From NCBI GenBank assembly GCA_964608735.1, contig CAZSPL010000191.1, positions 1 through 7,883 of the forward strand: a DNA stretch of 7,883 nt. Direction: 5' to 3'. Each line of letters starts with the position of its first letter. Within the stretch, counting starts at the first letter, position 1. Below are positions 1-6,616 of this stretch, piece after piece. The translations under genes and the position numbers were made by a program. This DNA is from CAZSPL01 sp964608735. Lineage in GTDB: Bacteria > JAJVIF01 > JAPKYR01 > CAZSPL01. The notes under the pieces were generated by a model. The model made no database searches, was not told the origin of the DNA, and saw only the letters and a program-made list of their open reading frames with translations.

Positions 1-2342
1 TGCGCGCGGCGGTAGTGGATGTCGTAATCGTCCCAGTCGCCCGTTTCTTCGGCAAACTGCGCCCACGCGATGTGGACATAGCCCTCGGTGTCGGCGCGTA
101 TATCCGGCTCCACGCCGTTGCCGGTGCCGTCGCTGACCAATACCGGCTCATTGAATGTCACCCCGGCATCGAACGACGCGAGGAGATAAATATCGCCGCT
201 CATCTCGTAACTGATGATGATTATCGTCGTGTCGAGGAACGGGAATGTATCGATGGTGACGTCCTGGATGCCGCCGTCGGGGTTGGAGAATATAGGCTCG
301 TAATTCGACCACGCGGCGCCGTCCTCCGACGTCGAATAGAGAATCGTGTGTACCGGGTCAAGCACGCCGATGAACGATGCGTGAAATTCGCCGTTGGGGC
401 CGATGGTGATAGACGGTTCGATGCGCGATGCGAATTCATCGGACAGGCCTTCGGTGATGAAGACCGTCGTATCCCAGTTGGTGCCTTCGCCGTCGCTGTT
501 GGTGACCATTTTAATCCAGGCGCCGTCGTCGCCGCCGTAGTATGCGAGGTGTATCGCGCCTGAAACATCCTTGACGATCGAGCGCGTCTCGCTGAGGCGG
601 GCGGGGAAGTCGACGAGGGTCACGAGCGGGGCATCGGTCCAGCCGGTCCAGTTACCGTTGTACTGGCAGCTTCCGGCGATATTGCCCTTCTTGTAGCTGA
701 TGATCTGGTTCATATCTGCGATGGAGAGGAGCATTTCATCGGATGTCCATGTTATCTCGTTTGATTTCTCGGAGTTGCACAGTATGAGTCCCTGGTTCTG
801 TCCGAAACCGAATGACGGGTTGCGTACCGCCGCGGCATGGGTGCAGATGGTCATCGATGAAATAACCCAAGACTGGTAGTGGAAGACCGAGTTGCCGAAC
901 GGGTCAGTGCTCACGCGCATGTCGTCGAGCATCTGCCCGCCGTGATACGAGTTTCCTGTCCACTGGTAGTTGAATACTTCGCCGCTGTCGACGCTCTCGA
1001 GCATCTGGCCCGTGGCCGTTGTACCCGATGGATTAGGGGCGAGGCGGAGGTAGCCGATGTCGATGGTATATGCCGAAACCTGGTTGATCGCCGGGTCGCG
1101 GTCGTAGTCGACGGTGTCGGTGATGGTCTGCTCGTCGTCGAACACCCAGACATAGTTATATTTGGGTATCTCATTGGAAACCGTCGTGGTGTGGATGAAA
1201 TAAGCCATCTGCGCCTTCCCGGGAAGCAGCCCCTGGTAGCCGGCCTTTTCGCATTCGACGGAAATCAATATGTCGACATCGCCGGACTGGGTGAGGGTTT
1301 CGCCCTGCAGGTCGAGCTCATAGGTGGAATAACCATCGCCGCCGCCTACCGGGGCGAGCGCGGTGACCATCGGAAGCCCGGCAAGGCTTTCGGCGTGGAC
1401 GATATTCAACCCGGCATCGAACCAGTCGTAGACTTCGACCGACATCGAGAGGTGCCCGTAGCCTTCGCCGAGTTCATACGCGAGGGTGTTCTCTATTTCA
1501 GAGACGATGATATTCCACGCTTCGGGACGGTTCGCGTTTGGGTCGAAATCATCGGGCACCTGGTATGGCGGCGCGCCGACGGGGAATTTCCAGTTGGCAT
1601 CGACGGCGTAGTTGAATGTGAATGAATCGCCGAGGTCGATGGTGTAGTGGCGTATATTTTTCTGCCCGGCGCTGAAGATGCCGCGGGATTCGGGGTCGAC
1701 ATCGCTGAGCGGTGCGCCGGGGTCGAGGTCGTCGGTGAAATATTTATAACCGTTGAGCGTGGCATCGAAGTTGGCGGTGCTATGCGGTGTGCCGAGTATG
1801 CCGTCCTTGTAGCCCGCAATCGGGGCGGACTGGTTGAACGGAAATTCGGTGGGATTCCACCAGCGGGTGAAGCCGTCGGCGTTGAGCAGGCGGGTGTCGC
1901 TGTCGCCGGGAAGATTGATGCTCGGGTCGATGGCGAAACCGGATACCGAGCCGCGCGCGATGAGGATTCCCGCGACATCGAAGCCGGTGTACTGCGTGAG
2001 TCCGAGGAACGGGTGCCGCAGCCCGATATCGATATCGAGGACATTGCCTGAGAAATGCGGGGCGCTTTCGAGGGTGAGGTAGAGCAGCGGGGGCGGTTCG
2101 AGGAAGTTCATGGCGTTGAGATGCAAATCGGCATCGCGCAATTGGACTATATCGACCGTGCCGTCAGCCGGGTCGCATGCGAATTGCCACAAGCCCCAGT
2201 TCAAGTGGGCATCGCCGGATGAGTCCTTGACCGGGACGGGCATATCGGACGGCGATGCGGGATTCATCCCGCCGCCGGAGCACCCGGAGATGATGATCCC
2301 GAGGGTGAGTAATATGGATAGAGAAAGTTTTGCGAAATTCAT
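1..2342 (-). CDS. Large secreted lipoprotein with C-terminal Asp-box (sialidase-like) propeller, 3' end cut by window edge
   Basis: I read this frame codon by codon from the ATG at 2342 down to position 3. It is open throughout (780 residues) and continues past the left edge. The N-terminus is a lipoprotein signal: K5, a hydrophobic core at residues 6-18, and the lipobox I18-S19-G20-C21. Residue +2 is Ser, not Asp, which in diderms predicts outer-membrane sorting. Residues from about 35 to 580 are rich in Asp, Asn, aromatics and Gly, look beta-rich, and match no family I can name. From about 585 onward, blades recur with a 'D..G.IH.A' pattern (D592-A600, G648-A655, D751-A759). A perfect Asp box, S-F-D-A-G-V-T-F, lies at 723-730, with a degenerate copy at 671-678. 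This is typical of BNR/sialidase-type beta-propellers. I see no catalytic sialidase residues, so sugar or surface binding is as likely as hydrolysis. It lies 121 bp downstream of the glycosyltransferase on the same strand. Confidence is high for the gene and moderate for the propeller. Confidence 0.9.
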   Translation of the reverse strand, partial: MNFAKLSLSILLTLGIIISGCSGGGMNPASPSDMPVPVKDSSGDAHLNWGLWQFACDPADGTVDIVQLRDADLHLNAMNFLEPPPLLYLTLESAPHFSGNVLDIDIGLRHPFLGLTQYTGFDVAGILIARGSVSGFAIDPSINLPGDSDTRLLNADGFTRWWNPTEFPFNQSAPIAGYKDGILGTPHSTANFDATLNGYKYFTDDLDPGAPLSDVDPESRGIFSAGQKNIRHYTIDLGDSFTFNYAVDANWKFPVGAPPYQVPDDFDPNANRPEAWNIIVSEIENTLAYELGEGYGHLSMSVEVYDWFDAGLNIVHAESLAGLPMVTALAPVGGGDGYSTYELDLQGETLTQSGDVDILISVECEKAGYQGLLPGKAQMAYFIHTTTVSNEIPKYNYVWVFDDEQTITDTVDYDRDPAINQVSAYTIDIGYLRLAPNPSGTTATGQMLESVDSGEVFNYQWTGNSYHGGQMLDDMRVSTDPFGNSVFHYQSWVISSMTICTHAAAVRNPSFGFGQNQGLILCNSEKSNEITWTSDEMLLSIADMNQIISYKKGNIAGSCQYNGNWTGWTDAPLVTLVDFPARLSETRSIVKDVSGAIHLAYYGGDDGAWIKMVTNSDGEGTNWDTTVFITEGLSDEFASRIEPSITIGPNGEFHASFIGVLDPVHTILYSTSEDGAAWSNYEPIFSNPDGGIQDVTIDTFPFLDTTIIIISYEMSGDIYLLASFDAGVTFNEPVLVSDGTGNGVEPDIRADTEGYVHIAWAQFAEETGDWDDYDIHYRRA

Positions 2343-2350
2343 AATCAGTC

Positions 2351-2356
2351 CCTCCT
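2351..2356 (-). promoter_or_regulatory. Shine-Dalgarno site of the lipoprotein gene
   Basis: The minus strand reads AGGAGG followed by 8 bases and then ATG at 2342. This is a full consensus site at good spacing. It fixes the lipoprotein start and shows the host uses canonical anti-SD pairing. Confidence 0.85.
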
Positions 2357-2384
2357 GGGAACCGCGATAGAGTATTCGGAAACC

Positions 2385-2415
2385 ATTATCTTAGATACGG
2401 TATAGGGGGGGTAAA
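2385..2415 (-). promoter_or_regulatory. Weak candidate promoter of the lipoprotein gene, spacer containing a C-run
   Basis: In the 121-bp gap between the glycosyltransferase stop and the lipoprotein start, the minus strand has GATAAT (2390-2385, 5 of 6 to the -10 consensus). Nineteen bases upstream is TTTACC (2415-2410, 4 of 6 to the -35 consensus). The spacing is long and the match imperfect, so this is only a candidate. A run of seven C (minus strand, 2411-2405) starts inside the -35 element and fills the upstream part of the spacer. I see no convincing intrinsic terminator in the gap. Confidence 0.2.
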
Positions 2416-2463
2416 TAGGGAGAGTTGCGTATTGCGAAGCCCGTGCCACGATAAGCGTTTACT

Positions 2464-4566
2464 TCACGGCTTAATCGTATATAGCGCCACGTCATCCACT
2501 ACTTCGGGGGTTCCGAAATTCGCGGCGAAGGTGGCGTCGGTGGGGAGGGATTTACCGAAATTTCGCATCTGCTTCTGATTGACGAGAAGATGCGTGATGC
2601 CTATTCCCCTCAGCCAGTCGGCAAGCTGTTCGCCGGTTCCGGCATTTTCGTAGAAACGGTCGTAGTTGTGGGGGGTGGTGTATCCCGCGATGACGAAGAA
2701 ATCGCAATAGTAGCGGGCGGTCGCGCCATAAAGGAAATATACCCTCGGCTCCGGCTCCATGTTGTTCAGCTTCTTGATAAGCTCATAACCGAGCACTTCA
2801 TTGGCGACTATCGATTCGCGCGTGGAATCGCGCAACGGGAATCCGCCGGGATGTGACGCGGGTTTCACCCCGGTGTTGAAGTAGAGTATCGACAGGCAGG
2901 CGATGAGCACGGCGATGGCGAATCCCGCGGGTTTGCGAAGTGACGCGCGTTCGAGGGAGAATGTTTCGGCGAATGCGAATCCGGCGGCGCACATCAGGAA
3001 GGGGAAGATGAACGACCAGTAGCGAATGTATACCACGCCGATGCCGTAGAGCCAGGTGAGGATGCACATCGCGGAGATGATGAGCAGCCCGGCGAGGACA
3101 TCCCACTTGCGCCGCACGAAAATGAGCAGCGGCAATAGCGCGATGAACAGCGGCCCGATGCCGTGAATTTTTCTCTCGGCGAAACGGTACTGGTTTTTCG
3201 CGGCGGGTTTGGAGCCCCAGTTGGGCCAGAATGTCATTTCCCACGCGAAGTTCGTGAGGGTGACATCATTCGCTTTGGCGGTGAAATTTTTCAGCCCGGC
3301 ATCGATATCCGATTGCAGGTCGGTTTCATATTGTTGATAGATGCCGCCGAGCCCGGCGAGTTTGTCGTTGAAGTAGGGAAACATCGGGTTGCCGAAGTAG
3401 ACGGCGTTTCGTATGAACCACGGAAGCACGAGCACGATTGAAATAGCGATGACAAACAGGATTCCTTTCGCGGGGAATTTCCCACCCTTGATTGCGAGGT
3501 AGATTATCGCCGCGACGATGAGCCACAGCCATAGCATGCCGGTGAAGATTTTGGTGCCGAGCAGGAAGCCGAGGAATATCCCCGCGAGGATCGCATCGCC
3601 CGATTTCCGGCTGTGCACGAAGCGCCACATCGCCCAGAATGACAGGAATGCATAGAGGGCGACGAAATTCTCCGCGTTACCCCACGTCGCGGTGACCGTC
3701 GTGACCGGGATGAGCGCGAATGCGAGGGCGCCGGTGAGTCCGCCCGAGACGCTGAGATAGCGCGCTCCGAACGCGGCTATCGCGGCGATGACGAGCACCC
3801 ACATGGCGAAATGGGTGAGCACGGCGGTTTCGCCGGAGCCGAGTCCCATCGCGATGGTGAACAGGAGGGTATGATTGTTCGGGGTCATGGAATATTTGAT
3901 GTACGGATCGAGATCGAACCAGCCCGCGTCGAGATAACCTTTCGCCATGGTGAGATATGCGTTGACGGCATCGAGGCTCGTCGGCGGGTAAAGGGGGAGA
4001 AGGCATACCATGAGGATGCATACCGCGATTATCATCAGCAAAACGATGTGAATGCTGGTGAGCTTCGCGACGGCCCACGCATCGCGGGCTTCGACGAGGA
4101 TCCCGATGAATAATTTTCGCCAGATGATTATAGGTGCGAGGAGGAGTATCCAGAGGACAGGCGAATAGAGAAGGTGGAGGAATCCGAGGAGCATTGCCGA
4201 CATGGAAAGGGCGACGATTCCGAGCGCGATAGTGATGACCGTCTTTTCCAGCGCGCCGGCGAATTGGATTTTCCACACCACGCAGAGGCGCGCGCCGATT
4301 GTCCACGCGCACAGAAGGATTATCGCGAGCAGGATGTAGTGGAATACGACATGCCGAAGCGCGAGTGTGATGATGTCGATGAACGCATTCCAGTCTATCC
4401 CGCTTGCGCCACGGGGGACGAATACGAAGAAGGCGAGCGTCACGAGGGCGATCCAGAGGATGCCGAGAGCATAGCCGAGCCATTTGAGCTGTCGAGCGTT
4501 CATGCAGTCCCATGCCCGAAGATAGAGCCGCGCCGATGATACCACGCGCGCCACCGGATTTTCCAT
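2464..4566 (-). CDS. GT-C-type polytopic membrane glycosyltransferase (ArnT/PMT-like superfamily)
   Basis: This is a 700-residue integral membrane protein with about a dozen hydrophobic segments (near 30-50, 72-95, 108-130, 134-150, 170-190, 248-270, 300-317, 328-360, 367-383 and several between about 480 and 570), then a soluble C-terminal domain of about 130 residues. The PLYPPTSLDAVNAY stretch (191-204), with D199 after a hydrophobic helix, resembles the acidic first periplasmic loop of GT-C enzymes. PWFIRN (382-387) followed by GNPMFPYF (392-399) is a pattern common in ArnT/family-39-like glycosyltransferases. Such enzymes transfer sugars from polyprenyl-phosphate donors on the outer face of the inner membrane; donor and acceptor here are unknown. 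The start is unsure: ATG at 4566 has no good Shine-Dalgarno site, and ATG at 4503 (Met22, just before the first membrane segment) is an equally likely start. It is divergent from the methyltransferase and followed on the same strand by the lipoprotein gene. A membrane protein of another GT-C-like family cannot be excluded. Confidence 0.75.
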   Translation of the reverse strand: MENPVARVVSSARLYLRAWDCMNARQLKWLGYALGILWIALVTLAFFVFVPRGASGIDWNAFIDIITLALRHVVFHYILLAIILLCAWTIGARLCVVWKIQFAGALEKTVITIALGIVALSMSAMLLGFLHLLYSPVLWILLLAPIIIWRKLFIGILVEARDAWAVAKLTSIHIVLLMIIAVCILMVCLLPLYPPTSLDAVNAYLTMAKGYLDAGWFDLDPYIKYSMTPNNHTLLFTIAMGLGSGETAVLTHFAMWVLVIAAIAAFGARYLSVSGGLTGALAFALIPVTTVTATWGNAENFVALYAFLSFWAMWRFVHSRKSGDAILAGIFLGFLLGTKIFTGMLWLWLIVAAIIYLAIKGGKFPAKGILFVIAISIVLVLPWFIRNAVYFGNPMFPYFNDKLAGLGGIYQQYETDLQSDIDAGLKNFTAKANDVTLTNFAWEMTFWPNWGSKPAAKNQYRFAERKIHGIGPLFIALLPLLIFVRRKWDVLAGLLIISAMCILTWLYGIGVVYIRYWSFIFPFLMCAAGFAFAETFSLERASLRKPAGFAIAVLIACLSILYFNTGVKPASHPGGFPLRDSTRESIVANEVLGYELIKKLNNMEPEPRVYFLYGATARYYCDFFVIAGYTTPHNYDRFYENAGTGEQLADWLRGIGITHLLVNQKQMRNFGKSLPTDATFAANFGTPEVVDDVALYTIKP

Positions 4567-4677
4567 CCCGTGGGCCGAATCGAAGGGGCATCGCGATTTG
4601 CTAAACGGTCCGGTTTCTGGTAATTAATCATTGTAGAAACAGACTTCGTTTGAGCTTCGTCATCGCGGGAGAACGGA

Positions 4678-5661
4678 TTGACGTCGATTGAATCATTTCA
4701 CGATTTAATGCGCGCGAGCATGGGCTTCAGGCAATCTCGGATCATCTTATCGGCGGTCGAGACCGACCTGTTCAGCCTTATCGGGAAATCGAAAGCCACA
4801 TCGAAATCGGTCGCGGAGAATGGCGGCCTCGATGCGCGCGCGGTGGGTATAATGCTCGATGCCCTCGCTGGCATGGGGCTCATAGTGAAGGAAGACGGGC
4901 GTTACGGCCTGGGCGCGCTCGCCGCGAAGTATCTTAGCAGGGACAGCGAGGATTATATCGGCGCGACGATGCTGCATCGCTCAAACCTCTGGGACAACTG
5001 GTCGAACCTGACATCGATAATACGCGGCGAGATAACCGACTGGATGCGGAAACGTCCGCTGATAAACGACCCGGCGATAAACCGGTCGTTCATCCTCAGC
5101 ATGCATGATCTGCATTACCCGGAAGCGCTCGAGATATGCCAGTTCCTCGACTTGAAGGGGGTCAAGCATATGGTCGACCTCGGCGGCGGGGCGGCGAGTT
5201 ACTCGGTGGCGTTCGTCAACTGCACGCTGGGGCTTCGCTCGACGGTGATCGATCTTCCGCGGACGCTCGAGGTGGCGAAGGAGATAATCGCGAATTTCGG
5301 GCTGGAGGACCGCATCGATTGCCGCACCGGGGATATTTACAACGATTTGATGCTTCCCATCGGGAAGGATGTCGATTTGTTTTTCGTATCGAACGTGATA
5401 CACCAGGAAGGCTTCGAGGAGAACGCGAGGCTGATGCGGAAGATATACGGCTGCCTCGTCAAGGGGGGGCGCGTGATAGTCAACGATATAATGATGGATG
5501 AGTCGAAGACATCGCCGACCGACGGGGCGCTGTTCGCGGTGAACATGCTGGTGGGTACTGAGAGGGGGAAATCATATGCCAAGAGTGAGATTGAGAAGAT
5601 GTTGAAGGATGCGGGGTTCGAAGTGTGGTTCGAGCACGGATTGGCGTTCGGGAGGAAGTAG
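4678..5661 (+). CDS. SAM-dependent O-methyltransferase, family 2 (COMT/hydroxyneurosporene methyltransferase-like)
   Basis: This 327-residue protein has the two-domain layout of the Methyltransf_2 family. An N-terminal winged-helix/dimerisation region (about 10-90) carries the typical 'LDARAVGIMLDALAGMGLI' pattern (51-69), followed by a Rossmann domain. SAM-binding motif I is VDLGGGAAS (166-174), the ribose-contacting acidic residue is D192 in IDLP, and GDI is at 218-220. H242 in SNVIHQ (238-243) is at the position of the general-base His of plant COMT-type enzymes. Such enzymes methylate hydroxyl groups of small aromatic or isoprenoid molecules; the substrate is unknown. The start is TTG at 4678, chosen because GGGAG (4667-4671) lies 6 bases upstream. 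The ATG at 4708 has no such site. Isoleucine is often coded by ATA despite the high GC. The gene converges with tcmP, leaving only 13 bp between the stop codons. Confidence 0.85.
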   Translation: MTSIESFHDLMRASMGFRQSRIILSAVETDLFSLIGKSKATSKSVAENGGLDARAVGIMLDALAGMGLIVKEDGRYGLGALAAKYLSRDSEDYIGATMLHRSNLWDNWSNLTSIIRGEITDWMRKRPLINDPAINRSFILSMHDLHYPEALEICQFLDLKGVKHMVDLGGGAASYSVAFVNCTLGLRSTVIDLPRTLEVAKEIIANFGLEDRIDCRTGDIYNDLMLPIGKDVDLFFVSNVIHQEGFEENARLMRKIYGCLVKGGRVIVNDIMMDESKTSPTDGALFAVNMLVGTERGKSYAKSEIEKMLKDAGFEVWFEHGLAFGRK

Positions 5662-5674
5662 GGGGTAATTTAGA

Positions 5675-6598
5675 TTAAAACAACTCTCCCTGTCCTTTGG
5701 ATTTTTCAGCTTTCGCGCTTTCCCTGTTAACTGCTTTTTTCATTACAGTCCTTGCTTCTTCGTGATTTGCGCAATGTATTAAATAGTACTTGAGTCTGCC
5801 TTTGATCCCATGCCTTTCCCTCACTTCGTACTCATCCACAATTCGAAAATGCCGTCTCAAATTACGCATATAGATATTCAATATAGACTTATAGAATTCG
5901 TTCGTGTCAGTTTTATGCTTTCTCAGCACGGGTTTCCAATCATCAGAACCCAGGACCGCGGTTACATTTTTTATATTGGTCTTCCTGGCCTTTTCATGTT
6001 TCGCCAGCTGCTGTTCATCCATCTCTAACAAAGGCAAATAACCTTGAGCACTCCAGGAGGCTTCACTATCCAACCAGCCGGCGATCCTGTTAAGCCCCGG
6101 CAGATTAAAGTTGATTAATAATTCCGACTTACACTTCAGCTTGAATAGGGGTTCCAGTACGACGAAGGGTATATCAGTTGGACCATAAGGATCAATGAAG
6201 ATAAATGACGGATATCCTTCGACTTCCTGGACTATCTTGTCTATGTGTTCTTCAAACAAGCCCTGATAGATTTTATAAGAATCGTAACCCAACGCTTCGA
6301 AAGCTTGATTTAAACTCGCACAAGCTTCGCTTGACTCTTCAACGAAAATGCACTCAACTTTTCTCTTAGCTTTTTTCATTTCCTCTGAATACTCGAGAGC
6401 GGCTTTCGCCGCAACTATCGGTGAGCCTACATATCTGCCCTCATAAACGCCACCACCAGCAAAGCCATCAACGAAATAGACTTTGTTACCCGGAGATTTT
6501 AAGCCCACCTTTGCCGCCCAGATCCATAAATAGTGGTTAATTACATTATGTTTGAATTGAGTCCATTCTTCATACTTCTCAAAATGTTCTTCGCTCAT
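5675..6598 (-). CDS. tcmP: Three-Cys-motif partner protein TcmP
   Basis: This 307-residue protein matches my recollection of the TcmP family (TIGR04474). That family is named for its habit of lying next to a protein with a C-x3-C-x2-C motif, either a Gp37/Gp68-type (DUF5131) or an SPL-type radical SAM protein; here the neighbour is SPL-type. The N-terminus has the characteristic aromatic run W12-T-Q-F-K-H and Y23-L-W-I-W. A Rossmann-like core follows: YFVDGFAGGGVY (41-52) looks like methyltransferase motif I, IFVEE (84-88) like motif II, and FIDPYG (134-139) like motif IV. The second half is helical and basic. Catalytic activity is not established, and a nucleotide- or DNA-binding partner role is possible. 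The protein ends in Q303-G-E-L-F307, which resembles a sliding-clamp-binding peptide. The ATG at 6598 has a strong Shine-Dalgarno site. The gene is 15 bp downstream of the radical SAM gene, clearly one operon. Composition is AT-rich compared with the flanks. Confidence 0.85.
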   Translation of the reverse strand: MSEEHFEKYEEWTQFKHNVINHYLWIWAAKVGLKSPGNKVYFVDGFAGGGVYEGRYVGSPIVAAKAALEYSEEMKKAKRKVECIFVEESSEACASLNQAFEALGYDSYKIYQGLFEEHIDKIVQEVEGYPSFIFIDPYGPTDIPFVVLEPLFKLKCKSELLINFNLPGLNRIAGWLDSEASWSAQGYLPLLEMDEQQLAKHEKARKTNIKNVTAVLGSDDWKPVLRKHKTDTNEFYKSILNIYMRNLRRHFRIVDEYEVRERHGIKGRLKYYLIHCANHEEARTVMKKAVNRESAKAEKSKGQGELF

Positions 6599-6608
6599 AT
6601 TCCAGGCC

Positions 6609-6616
6609 CCTCCTTA
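6609..6616 (-). promoter_or_regulatory. tcmP ribosome binding site overlapping the upstream stop codon
   Basis: On the minus strand the radical SAM stop TAA (6616-6614) runs directly into GGAGG, giving TAAGGAGG. The AAGGAGG core ends 10 bases before the tcmP ATG. Stop and Shine-Dalgarno share two bases, so ribosomes ending the first gene are placed at the start of the second. This suggests translational coupling and a fixed protein ratio. Confidence 0.85.

Noticed and set aside
15..2082. Several long plus-strand open frames and other minus-strand frames opposite the lipoprotein gene
   Set aside because: They lack ribosome sites, have low-complexity Arg/Val/Glu- or Ser/Thr-rich composition, and are fully explained as antisense shadows of the GC-rich lipoprotein frame, which is open for 780 codons with a lipobox.
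3677..4591. A 304-codon minus-strand frame overlapping the glycosyltransferase
   Set aside because: It is Arg/His/Pro-rich with no membrane segments or motifs and is out of frame with the clearly membrane-spanning protein. It is a shadow frame.
4598..4626. TTGCTA-17-TAATTA as a promoter for the methyltransferase
   Set aside because: The spacing is right but the -10 matches consensus at only two of six bases. No better candidate was found in the 111-bp divergent gap.
5662..5674. Bidirectional terminator between the convergent methyltransferase and tcmP genes
   Set aside because: The 13-bp gap has no inverted repeat or T-run. Any terminator would have to lie within a coding region, and I see no convincing one.
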